The notes beneath the pieces are model-generated. The model did not search any database. It saw only the letters and a program-made list of their open reading frames with translations, and had not been told where the DNA came from. Both the position numbers and the translations under genes were made by a program. Positions 1 to 7,145 of a stretch of 64,000 bases of DNA are shown here, in pieces; positions within the stretch are counted from its first letter, which is position 1, and each line of letters opens with the position of its first letter. The DNA is from CAYZQH01 sp050300015 (GTDB lineage: Bacteria; Pseudomonadota; Gammaproteobacteria; Pseudomonadales; Cellvibrionaceae), in contig JBNKWZ010000020.1 of NCBI GenBank assembly GCA_050300015.1, positions 56,477 through 120,476 of the forward strand, given 5' to 3'.

Positions 1-1
1 G

Positions 2-322
2 GCAACGGTACTAAAAACGCTCTTCGTATTCTCTCTAGTGGTTTTTGCTTCCGTGAGCTTTGCGCAATCCGAAGAAGAAATGGCGGCGATGCAACGGCAG
101 TTGAACGCGCAAGTTATGGAAAAGCCCTTTTCGGTGGAAGACGAAGCCAAAATTGATGCCTACGTTAAAGAAGCCATGAAAAAAGATTTAAAACCCGAAG
201 TGCAAAACGCACCCAATTACTGGAAGCCAGGTTACACTTGCGCAGATATTTACAGTTACGGTTGGAGGGCTTACCGCAATTGTCGTTATTACCGTCGGTA
301 TTACGGCTATTACTGGCGTTAG
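2..322 (+). CDS. Secreted small protein with Tyr/Arg-rich tail, 5' end cut by window
   Basis: The frame is open back to the first bases of the window, so the true start lies outside; a GTG at 38 is probably internal. The visible N-terminus is a hydrophobic stretch ending in an Ala-x-Ala-like site (SFA before QS), which looks like a Sec signal peptide. The mature part is about 85 residues: a charged helix-like section, then a C-terminal tail very rich in Tyr and Arg, with two Cys (CADIY and RNCRYY) that could form a disulfide. I do not recognise the family. A periplasmic or surface location is inferred from the signal peptide only. It lies 99 bp upstream of the TraT-like gene on the same strand. 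Confidence 0.6.
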   Translation, partial: ATVLKTLFVFSLVVFASVSFAQSEEEMAAMQRQLNAQVMEKPFSVEDEAKIDAYVKEAMKKDLKPEVQNAPNYWKPGYTCADIYSYGWRAYRNCRYYRRYYGYYWR

Positions 323-421
323 GAACAAGGTTTGATCGCTCTCGCGTCAAGCACCAAAATAAGATCACATCAGTGACACGTTTAATGACTCGAATCTCAC
401 CCGCCTAAAAGGACTACAATC

Positions 422-1189
422 ATGATCAAAAAATCGCTTCTGTCTTTGATGAAGCTCAGTGCGTTCGCCTTAATTGCAAGCGCGATGTTTGGCTGTGCTG
501 CAACGCAAGTTGCGCTAACGAAAAAAGATTTGGATGTGCAAACAAAAACCAGTACGGCTGTTTTCGTTGACCCGGTTTCGCCTGAAAAACGTACGATTTA
601 CCTTGATGTAAAAAGTGGGGTAATGGAGTTTGACCGCAGAGCCTTTAAAACTTTTGTAAAAGAGCAATTTGCATTGAATGACAATGGCTATCGTATTATC
701 GATGACCCAACAAAAGCACAATTTACGATGGTTGCCTACGTTTTAAATTTGGAAAAAGCCAGCCCTTCTGCCGCTCAGGCAGCTTTGAGTACCGGGTACT
801 TAGGCGGTTCTGTAGCTGCGGGTGCAGCGATTGGTGCGGCGACCTCCAGTCGAGGTGATGCTTGGAAAGGGGCCGCTACGGGGGGCGTGGCGTTGGGAGC
901 AGCAGAGTTTATTTCTGGTGCTTTGGTTAAAGACGTGACCTATATGTTGGTGGCGGATGTTCAGATTAAGGAGCGTACGGCTCACGGTGCGATTGTGCGT
1001 AAAGACACTCAGGTGGATACCAAAGTTTCTGACGCCGGCAGTAGTCGTCAAACGGTGTCGGAAGTGTCTAACCAAAAAGAATATCGTACGAGAATCGTAA
1101 CCACTGCAAATAAGGTGAATTTAAAATTGGAGCAGGCTCAAGACCAGATGTTCCAGAAAACAGCCTATGCCATGTCGGGGTTTTTCTAA
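422..1189 (+). CDS. TraT-family outer membrane lipoprotein
   Basis: 255 residues, starting at an ATG preceded by AAGGA. The N-terminus is a lipoprotein signal with the lipidated Cys at residue 25 (MFGC, a loose lipobox). The rest follows the TraT pattern: an early KKDLDVQTKTS segment, a Gly/Ala-rich glycine-zipper-like hydrophobic middle (about residues 125-165), the DVQIKERT block, and a C-terminal stretch with TRIV and ANKVNLK. TraT of F-like plasmids is an outer membrane lipoprotein acting in surface exclusion and serum resistance. Chromosomal relatives are of unknown role. No conjugation genes are nearby, so a transfer function is not supported here. The family call is firm; the function in this organism is open. 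Confidence 0.85.
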   Translation: MIKKSLLSLMKLSAFALIASAMFGCAATQVALTKKDLDVQTKTSTAVFVDPVSPEKRTIYLDVKSGVMEFDRRAFKTFVKEQFALNDNGYRIIDDPTKAQFTMVAYVLNLEKASPSAAQAALSTGYLGGSVAAGAAIGAATSSRGDAWKGAATGGVALGAAEFISGALVKDVTYMLVADVQIKERTAHGAIVRKDTQVDTKVSDAGSSRQTVSEVSNQKEYRTRIVTTANKVNLKLEQAQDQMFQKTAYAMSGFF

Positions 1190-1216
1190 CCGCGTTGGTG
1201 TACACCTGTGTATAAG

Positions 1217-1245
1217 CGCATAGGGTTGTACCAGTACCCTATGTG
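1217..1245. terminator. Stem-loop between convergent genes
   Basis: CATAGGGT (1219-1226) pairs with ACCCTATG (1236-1243) across a 9-nt loop, and two more pairs extend the stem outward. It lies between the ends of the TraT-like gene (plus) and the GH79 gene (minus), where a shared terminator is expected. There is no good T-run on either side, so termination is inferred from position. Confidence 0.4.
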
Positions 1246-1276
1246 TCGACGACCGTCCCGGCGATCATAGGGGCGG

Positions 1277-2776
1277 TTACGGTTCTAAACACCAAAAATT
1301 AATGCTGTGCCCCTGAATGTACGTGTGTACAAAGGGGGTTTCGAAGCTTTGTAGGTTGACCTCACCTTTTTTAAATTTTGCGCGAATACCGTTGATGCGA
1401 ATGCGTTTACTTTGTAGGTGCTTGGCGGTGAGCGCATATTGTTGTTTCACACTGCCGAAGCCCTCGGTTTGAATCGTCAAGGGCTTGCCGGATAAGTTAA
1501 TAAGTAGCAATGTTTTGCCCACGCCCTGGGCCGAGCTGTGACAATAGGCTCTTAGCATGTGATGAGGGCTTTGCACCTCAAATACGGCGCGTCCCATCAG
1601 ACGTTTCCACAGCCAGCTGACCCAATAATCGGGTCGGGGTTTTATTTTTAGCCGATCAATCAACCCGTAGTCTCCACCAATGAGGCTTTGGCGAATCATT
1701 ACGTGGTGTTGTGCCCGCGCCCCCAATCCTAATTGATCTGCCCACCAAAAGCAGGAAACAAAACGGTCAGATAGCTCCGGTTCTCCACCGCATTGTGCAG
1801 AACCGGATTCCCCTACCCAGAGCTTGGCGGTGGGATAATAGCGATCACGTAATGTCCGTATATGAGTGGCGTAGCGCATGAAATCATTCAGTGCACTGGG
1901 TTTTAAAAACGAACGTAATCGCGCCGTTCGGGTTCTTACCGGGGCACGAAAACTTTGAAATGGGTAGTAATGCCAATCGATAATATCCAGTGGCGTGCCT
2001 TGTGCTTGACAGTGGCGCAAGAACTTTTGAGTGATGTTGGATAGCGGTCGAATGGTCTCGCCGAGCTTGGGCCAAAAAGCACTGCCGGGGCCAATAATTT
2101 TTGCGTTGGGGTGTTTTTTTGCAATGGCTCGTGCAAAGGCATGGTAATCGGTGGCCAGGTGTTTGGCGCGCGGTTGTGCGGCGATGCCGTGAAAGGCCCA
2201 ATAGGCATTGAGTTCATTGCCCAATTCACACACATCAAGACAGTGTTGATGTGTTTTTGCATGGTCAAGCAATCGCTCTACTTCATTGGCTTGCCACTGG
2301 CCATGCCATTTGCGTTTGAATAACCCGTACTTAAACGTAAAAGCAAATTTGAGTTGATTCCTTTTTACGAAAGCATGTAAGGCATTCCATTGGTCTTCAC
2401 TAAGGACTAAATCGTCGGAGGGAGCGCTGGATTGAAAGTAATGAATTTTATCCGCTTCAGAGCCGCCCACGCGTAAGTAGGCCGGTTGCAGATGCTGAGT
2501 TAAGGCGTCTAATTTAGGGTGGTTTAAATTCAAGGGGGGAATACGTTTGGTGCCCAATCCGCGGTGTGTAGTCTTAGAGCCTTCCCACCAGTTGCCACCG
2601 GCCAACACGGAAATATCAATGGAAAAAGACAAGTAGCGCTCGTCCACAGAGTGAATGGCATCAAGCTGTACGAGACTTACCCGTGCGGTACTGCTGGGTC
2701 GGGAGGAGAGAATACCCCAGGAAGGGCGTACAAACCTCAGTAGAGCGTGCCCGCGAGGCAGCAAGAGCTGAATCAT
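1277..2776 (-). CDS. Glycoside hydrolase family 79 protein, heparanase/endo-beta-glucuronidase-like
   Basis: 499 residues. The (beta/alpha)8 catalytic domain is recognisable by ELGNE (acid/base Glu188) and LWVGESGSA (nucleophile Glu323), followed by the heparanase-like segment with LSDRF, LGLGAR, VMIRQSL and DYWVSWLWKRL (about residues 335-395). A beta-rich domain follows to the C-terminus. GH79 enzymes cleave beta-linked glucuronic acid in glycosaminoglycans, arabinogalactan proteins or related glucuronides. No signal peptide or TM segment is visible, and an in-frame stop sits directly upstream of the ATG, so the protein appears cytoplasmic unless its N-terminus was lost. The start has an AGGG site 7 nt upstream, lying at the edge of a decayed repeat. 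Substrate is unknown. Neighbours give no polysaccharide-use context. Confidence 0.87.
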   Translation of the reverse strand: MIQLLLPRGHALLRFVRPSWGILSSRPSSTARVSLVQLDAIHSVDERYLSFSIDISVLAGGNWWEGSKTTHRGLGTKRIPPLNLNHPKLDALTQHLQPAYLRVGGSEADKIHYFQSSAPSDDLVLSEDQWNALHAFVKRNQLKFAFTFKYGLFKRKWHGQWQANEVERLLDHAKTHQHCLDVCELGNELNAYWAFHGIAAQPRAKHLATDYHAFARAIAKKHPNAKIIGPGSAFWPKLGETIRPLSNITQKFLRHCQAQGTPLDIIDWHYYPFQSFRAPVRTRTARLRSFLKPSALNDFMRYATHIRTLRDRYYPTAKLWVGESGSAQCGGEPELSDRFVSCFWWADQLGLGARAQHHVMIRQSLIGGDYGLIDRLKIKPRPDYWVSWLWKRLMGRAVFEVQSPHHMLRAYCHSSAQGVGKTLLLINLSGKPLTIQTEGFGSVKQQYALTAKHLQSKRIRINGIRAKFKKGEVNLQSFETPFVHTYIQGHSINFWCLEP

Positions 2777-2782
2777 TTAAAA

Positions 2783-2923
2783 GCCCTACGGGTTGCTGCT
2801 AAAAAAGCGTCAACCGTCGTTACTCATTATTTATGTGGAACAATCAAACAACACTCTTCGCACCTGAATTGACGATTTTTTAGTCGCAATGGTGATTGTC
2901 GAATTCGTGTTTGCAGGCCCTAA
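2783..2923. repeat. Diverged partial copy of the 28.9-kb inverted-repeat element
   Basis: This stretch lines up with the right half of the element at 28886-29146. Shared landmarks in the same order are CGGGTTGC then GCTGCT/GGCTGA, an AT-rich middle, CTCTTCG, TGAAT, a T-run, TCGCAA, and a right end with GCAGGCCCTA. The last 24 bases (2900-2923) match the right terminal repeat of the other copy at 19 of 24 positions by eye. The left half is missing or lies beyond recognition. It abuts the GH79 start and may supply its ribosome binding site. Confidence 0.6.
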
Positions 2924-3284
2924 TTAACCAATGCAACATGACAATCACGTGACAGTGGACAGGCAAAGTGAAAGGCTATTATATGTGGGTAAGGGGTCGC
3001 AGATATAAAAATGCCCCGCTAAATAATTAGCGGGGCCTAATCGTAATAAAGACGCGTGATCATCCACCTATAAAAGTGGACCTTGCTTGCCACCCCTTGG
3101 AGTGAGGGTGGCGGTGTCTGCCAAATTAAGCCTACGGCCAAAACCCTAGGTGGGTTCAAGTCGTGAGCCAAAATTGTCATACAATACAAGGTTATCACGT
3201 AAGCCGAATGGAAAAGATAGAACCGTTCCACACTTTCGCGCTTTGAGGGTTAAGGTGGGAGAGTGTTGCACACGCGACAGCGGG
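2924..3284. other. Gene-poor stretch; possible small RNA on minus strand
   Basis: No convincing protein gene is seen. A 64-residue minus-strand frame (3037-3231, GTG start) has no recognisable features. On the minus strand, two hairpins follow each other: CCACCC pairing with GGGTGG around 3090-3112, and TCCAC pairing with GTGGA around 3062-3081. They lead into the strong terminator at 3013-3036. This could be the 3' untranslated end of the cca/pteridine reductase transcript or an independent small RNA. Confidence 0.3.
3006..3036 (-). terminator. Rho-independent terminator of the cca-pteridine reductase transcript
   Basis: A perfect 10-bp stem (3013-3022 with 3027-3036, GC-rich base, 4-nt loop) is followed on the minus strand by ATTTTTAT. 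It lies about 250 bp past the end of the pteridine reductase gene with no other gene between, so it probably ends that transcript or a small RNA within that gap. Confidence 0.75.
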
Positions 3285-4031
3285 TTAACACATTCGCAGG
3301 GACTGGCCGCCGTCTAAGGTTAAAATTTGACCGGTGGTGAAGGGCGCTTGGTGAATCAAGTAGTCTACCGCTTGCTGGATGGGGGCGACACCGCCAAGTT
3401 TGCCGAGCGGTATTCGCGCCAGTTTTTCGGTTTTGGTGATTTCGTTGGCGCTGGCGAGTTCTGGCCAAAGAATGGCGCCGGGCGCAATGCCGTTGACTCG
3501 GACCTCGGGTGCCCATTCGGCGGCAAGTGCCATCACCATCATTCGGTTTGCCGCTTTGGCCATAGAGTACAGGCTGTGATTGGGCATGGGTTTCTCGCTG
3601 AAGATATCCACCATATTGATAATGCAACCGCGGCTGTGAAGCAGCGCGGGATGCAGCGCCTGACTTAAAAAATACGGCGCCTTTGCGTTGGTGTTCATAA
3701 GGTCGTTCCAATTGGATTCGGTAGCGACCGAAAGCGGTGTTGGGTAAAACGAAGAGGCGTTGTTGATCAGTACGTCCATTCGCCCAAAGGCCTCGGTGGC
3801 TTTTCGCGCGAGGCGAAGCACCTGCGATAAATCATTCAAGTCCGCTTGCACAGCTTTGGCTGAATGGTTGCGAATGCCATTCAGTTTTCGGGTGAGTTCA
3901 TCGGCGTGTTCGTGTGAGCGGTGATAATGTAAAACAATGGCATAGCCTTGTTGGTGCAAGTTCTCGCACAACGCGTATCCAATACGCTTGGCCCCTCCGG
4001 TGATCAGTGCCACTTTTGAATCAGGCGTCAT
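3285..4031 (-). CDS. Pteridine reductase, short-chain dehydrogenase (FolM/PTR1 type)
   Basis: 248 residues from the ATG at 4031, which overlaps the end of cca by 11 nt; a longer frame reaches upstream inside cca but loses homology. The N-terminal Rossmann motif is TGGAKRIG (11-18). NNAS follows at 90-93, and the catalytic set is Asp142, Tyr155 and Lys159. In PTR1/FolM enzymes an Asp 13 residues before the Tyr replaces the usual SDR Ser, and this spacing is kept here. That supports reduction of dihydropteridines (dihydromonapterin or dihydrobiopterin/folate) with NADPH. It ends in LDGGQSLR, usual for the family. It is probably translated with cca. The exact pterin substrate is not shown by sequence. 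Confidence 0.85.
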   Translation of the reverse strand: MTPDSKVALITGGAKRIGYALCENLHQQGYAIVLHYHRSHEHADELTRKLNGIRNHSAKAVQADLNDLSQVLRLARKATEAFGRMDVLINNASSFYPTPLSVATESNWNDLMNTNAKAPYFLSQALHPALLHSRGCIINMVDIFSEKPMPNHSLYSMAKAANRMMVMALAAEWAPEVRVNGIAPGAILWPELASANEITKTEKLARIPLGKLGGVAPIQQAVDYLIHQAPFTTGQILTLDGGQSLRMC

Positions 4032-5178
4032 AAGGGGTCTCGCTTTGGGGTTGCGGCCATTGGTCAATAACCGTTTGTGCAATATGGATGCGCATCTCGT
4101 TCAGTTGCTCGCCAATAGCCGGGCCTCGGAGCCCTTGTGCCACCAAAGGTGCGGCGGAAACGTGACAAGTCGCACGGCGCACCGCGTCTAACAGTCGGGC
4201 TGGGTGATACAGGCCACTGATGGTAGGCGGGCTATGGATGGCTTGCACGGCAAGCAGCAATTCTGCAAAGGCGACGTCACGGCGGTAGGCGTCGGTGGCG
4301 TGCAGCAGTGATACAAGTTCAACAGCGCTTAGGTTGAGTGCATTGTTCACCGCTTGATAATGCGTCCCGGTTTTTAGCGCCAGCGCTAAAAAGTCGTTGG
4401 GCGCACGCAGCCGCTGACATAGGGTTTTAAGGTTGCTGGCGTTCACGCCAAACGTTAGGGCCGCAAAACGTACACGTTTTGATTCCGTTAATTGAGTGGC
4501 GGACTCGAGTGCTGGCCAGTGGTTGTCGGTGTGGGGTGAAGCGCAGGCGAGCTCCGGCATTAACACTTGGAGTGCTTGGCAGCGATGCAGTGTTTGCAAA
4601 AAAACTTCAGGATTGGGCTCTTCCAGCGCGCGCTCAAACTCTTTCCATACGCGCTCGGCCACCAAATGATTGGCCTCACCTTGTTCGACCATTTGTCGCA
4701 TTAATGCGAGTGTTTCATCACTCACGCGAAACCCTAGATAAGCGTAGCGGGCGGCAAAGCGGGCTGCGCGTAAAATTCTGACGGGGTCTTCGTTAAAGGC
4801 AGGCGAGACGTGTCGCAATAGCCGCCGCTTGAGATCTTCTTGGCCACCATAGGGGTCTATCAATTCACCGTTTTGGGATTTCGCCATGGCGTTAATGGTA
4901 AAGTCACGGCGCGCCAAGTCCATTTCTAAGGTGACGTCGGGTGCAGCGTGAACCACAAAGCCTTTGTAGCCTGGGGCGGATTTTCGCTCCGTTCGTGCGA
5001 GGGCATATTCTTCTTTGGTGTCGGGGTGCAAAAATACCGGGAAGTCTTTTCCCACCGGTGTGAAGCCCAGGTTTACCAGCGCTTCAGGGGTGGTGTTAAC
5101 TACAACCCAGTCTCGCTCTGTCACCGGGCGATGCAGTAACTCGTCGCGAACAGCTCCGCCGACCAAAAAAAATTCCAT
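4021..5178 (-). CDS. cca: CCA tRNA nucleotidyltransferase, HD motif lost
   Basis: 385 residues if started at the ATG at 5178, where homology begins (LVGGAVRD at 5-12, ERDWVVV at 21-27, RRDFTINAMA, DPYGG, RILRAARFAARY). The enzyme adds CCA to the 3' end of tRNA. The nucleotidyltransferase metal motif reads ExD (Glu21, Asp23) rather than DxD. In the C-terminal half, where E. coli-type enzymes carry an HDxGK phosphohydrolase motif, the segment reads VRFAALTFGV, so the metal-binding His-Asp is absent and the protein is shorter than the 412-residue E. coli enzyme. Repair and synthesis of CCA should persist; phosphatase activity should not. The open frame continues upstream to 5406 through a hydrophobic stretch, which I judge not to be coding. 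Confidence 0.88.
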   Translation of the reverse strand: MEFFLVGGAVRDELLHRPVTERDWVVVNTTPEALVNLGFTPVGKDFPVFLHPDTKEEYALARTERKSAPGYKGFVVHAAPDVTLEMDLARRDFTINAMAKSQNGELIDPYGGQEDLKRRLLRHVSPAFNEDPVRILRAARFAARYAYLGFRVSDETLALMRQMVEQGEANHLVAERVWKEFERALEEPNPEVFLQTLHRCQALQVLMPELACASPHTDNHWPALESATQLTESKRVRFAALTFGVNASNLKTLCQRLRAPNDFLALALKTGTHYQAVNNALNLSAVELVSLLHATDAYRRDVAFAELLLAVQAIHSPPTISGLYHPARLLDAVRRATCHVSAAPLVAQGLRGPAIGEQLNEMRIHIAQTVIDQWPQPQSETPYDA

Positions 5179-5341
5179 CACTTGTTGACGCATTGACCAA
5201 TATGAATCACACTTTAGTGCAACTGGTTTGAAAAAACCACGCCGAACCTTTAAGGCTCGCCATACAGGCTCAATAGCCAAAGCTGGTAAGACCAGTAGCA
5301 GAGCTAGAAGCCAAATTAAAATTGCACTGGAATGAACCCCC

Positions 5342-5473
5342 ATGTCGCCACGACTTTTTAAACAGACCGCAGCGATGGCCGCACTTGTGCCGGTTGGTTT
5401 GCGCATGTCTAAAGCGTGGGCAATTGTGGTGTGGGCGGCAGTGCTATGTGGCTTGTCGCCATTGCGGTCTTAA
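5342..5473 (+). CDS. Possible 43-residue membrane protein
   Basis: An ATG at 5342, preceded by GGA about 9 nt upstream, opens a 43-residue frame ending in TAA at 5471-5473. The product has a basic N-terminus (SPRLFKQ), then two hydrophobic patches, the second (AWAIVVWAAVLCGL) long enough for a membrane helix. It lies between two divergent genes, yet a strong terminator follows its stop by 20 nt; that terminator would have no plus-strand transcript to serve unless something is transcribed here. The opposite strand also carries an open hydrophobic frame joined to cca. I do not recognise the family. A non-coding RNA ending at the same terminator is the alternative. Confidence 0.45.
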   Translation: MSPRLFKQTAAMAALVPVGLRMSKAWAIVVWAAVLCGLSPLRS

Positions 5474-5493
5474 AGGTAGAACATTTATTTTAC

Positions 5494-5525
5494 AAAAAAG
5501 GCCGCAGAATTCTGCGGCCTTTTTT
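5494..5525. terminator. Bidirectional Rho-independent terminator
   Basis: An 8-bp GC-rich stem (GGCCGCAG 5500-5507 with CTGCGGCC 5512-5519, loop AATT) is flanked by six A on the left and a T-run on the right, so it works in either direction. It lies between the cca promoter side and the EamA gene, which are divergent, and best fits termination of a short plus-strand transcript from about 5340. Confidence 0.85.
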
Positions 5526-5589
5526 GTTTTTGGGGTCGCAACACTTCTGGTATTGAGTCATCAATACATGGCCAGCAGAGGATTGTCCC

Positions 5590-6549
5590 ATGAAAGTATC
5601 CATCGCGTATGCAATGGTGGTGTTGGTTTGGTCGACCACGCCGTTGGCCATTCATTGGAGTAATAGCCGGTTTAGTTTTATTACGGCCATCACCTTGCGC
5701 ATGGTTTTGGCGCTACTGGTGTGTTACTGCGCGTTGTGGGTGTTGCGCAAACCCCTAGTTGAGCATCGTCGAGAGTGGCGTGTATTTGCGATTGGGGCCT
5801 TTGGTTTGTTTCCCAATATGCTATTGGTTTATTGGGCCGCACAATCGCTTTCATCTGGTTTGATGTCGGTGATCATGGGGCTGTACCCGTTTTTTGTGGG
5901 CGCCTTTACTTGGATTTTTTTTCGAGAAAATGCCTTCACCCCAGCGAAATTTTGCGCCGTATTGATTGCGGTAATCGGGTTGATGGTGATTCACTCCGGG
6001 CAACTGCAGTTAGGCGCTCAGGCCGCTTTAGGCGTGTTGGCCATGGTTATGGTCTGTGTGTTTTGGGGGCTGTCATCGGTTTGGGTGAAGCGGTTGGGGC
6101 AGGACATAGATCCATTGCGTTTGGGGGCAGGCAGTTTGGCCGTGGCCGCCCCATTATTTGTCGCCACTTGGTGGATCATAGACGGGCGCCTTCCTGTGGA
6201 CGTCGATGTTAAATCTTGGGTGGGCGTTGCCTATTTGGTTTTGGCCGGTTCTTTGTTAGGGCACACGTTGTTTTTTTATATTCTGCGTCATTGCGCGGTG
6301 GTGAGTGTTTCTTTGATCACGTTAATTGCGCCGGTGCTGGCGATTGTGTGGGGCGTCTGGATCGAAGGTGAGGCCCTGACGCGTCACACGCTGTTTGGGG
6401 GCGGTTGCATACTGGCGAGTTTGTTTATCTTTCAAGGATTGCACAAGGAAGCTTGGCGATGGTTGCGCAATGCCATCAAAAAGGCGAGGCTCAAGACGAA
6501 TTTTGTGGCGTCAAAGCCTACAAAGGTGACCCAGTGTTTACCCAAGTGA
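5590..6549 (+). CDS. EamA-family (DMT superfamily) transporter
   Basis: 319 residues with about ten hydrophobic helices arranged as two EamA repeats (roughly 5-135 and 148-282). The first repeat has VWSTTPLAI near the start and the family-typical LRMVLALL region; the second carries VFWGLSSVWVKR. The C-terminus is a basic cytoplasmic tail of about 35 residues. Such proteins export amino acids, nucleotides or other metabolites through the inner membrane; the substrate cannot be read from the sequence. The ATG is preceded by GAGG. It appears to be a single-gene unit just downstream of a terminator. Confidence 0.85.
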   Translation: MKVSIAYAMVVLVWSTTPLAIHWSNSRFSFITAITLRMVLALLVCYCALWVLRKPLVEHRREWRVFAIGAFGLFPNMLLVYWAAQSLSSGLMSVIMGLYPFFVGAFTWIFFRENAFTPAKFCAVLIAVIGLMVIHSGQLQLGAQAALGVLAMVMVCVFWGLSSVWVKRLGQDIDPLRLGAGSLAVAAPLFVATWWIIDGRLPVDVDVKSWVGVAYLVLAGSLLGHTLFFYILRHCAVVSVSLITLIAPVLAIVWGVWIEGEALTRHTLFGGGCILASLFIFQGLHKEAWRWLRNAIKKARLKTNFVASKPTKVTQCLPK

Positions 6550-6602
6550 AATTCTTAGGAGGCGCTGTCATATTTTCACCCCGTGGAAATGTGACAGCGG
6601 GT

Positions 6603-7124
6603 TTACTGCTCGGCCATTTGGTCTCGAATCAGCTTAAACAGTTTTCGAGCACTGGCGGGCGGTTTGTTTTTAGTTTTTTCTGATTTGGCAGCGCGAACCA
6701 CAGAACGGAATTGCTGGATGTCTACATTTGGAAACTCATTAATAAATCGCTCGACCACAGCATTGTCACCCTCAATCAGTTCGTCACGCCATTGTTCCAT
6801 GACATGGAACGCCCGCGCCAGTCGATTCTGTTTGTCACTGATGGCCTCGAGAGCAGCCTCAATGGCTTCGTGATCCGTCACGCGCATGAGCTTACCAATG
6901 TATTGTTTTTGTCGACGCAGCCCTTCTCGACTTTTAATGCGCTTGGCTTCACCTATGGCTTTTTCCAATTCTGCTGTTAGGGGAATGCTGGCCAGTTGTG
7001 TTTCGTTCAATGTCAGAATTTTATCGCCAAGTGCCTGGAGGGCATGCATTTGGCGCTTGCGTTCGGATTTACTAACGCTAAGGTCTTCATCTTCTTGCGG
7101 ATCATCGTGGTGTGCATCGGTCAT
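6603..7124 (-). CDS. darP: Dual-action ribosomal maturation protein DarP (YjgA, DUF615)
   Basis: 173 residues. An acidic N-terminus leads into SKSERKRQMHALQALG, the family's start signature, then LPLT/IPLTAEL, the basic IKSREGLRRQKQYIGKLMR block, and a C-terminal helical region with FINEFP, QQFR and the final ARKLFKLIRD. DarP binds late pre-50S particles and helps maturation of the peptidyl transferase centre. It lies 22 bp downstream of mgtE and is probably cotranscribed. In many relatives the gene sits beside pmbA/tldD; those genes are not in this window. Confidence 0.92.
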   Translation of the reverse strand: MTDAHHDDPQEDEDLSVSKSERKRQMHALQALGDKILTLNETQLASIPLTAELEKAIGEAKRIKSREGLRRQKQYIGKLMRVTDHEAIEAALEAISDKQNRLARAFHVMEQWRDELIEGDNAVVERFINEFPNVDIQQFRSVVRAAKSEKTKNKPPASARKLFKLIRDQMAEQ

Positions 7125-7145
7125 AGTGGTCTACGTCGGGTCGTG

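Noticed and set aside
3120..3175. tRNA-like TTCAA loop
   Set aside because: GGGTTCAAGTC resembles a T-loop, but the flanking stems do not pair and no acceptor or anticodon arm can be drawn.
3037..3231. 64-codon open frame with GTG start
   Set aside because: No family match by eye and no clear ribosome site; it ends exactly at a terminator stem, so it is more likely part of a non-coding 3' region.
5179..5406. N-terminal extension of Cca with a hydrophobic helix
   Set aside because: CCA enzymes are soluble and begin at the LVGGAVRD region; no ribosome site supports the longer start. The stretch is better read as the promoter side, with a small gene on the other strand.
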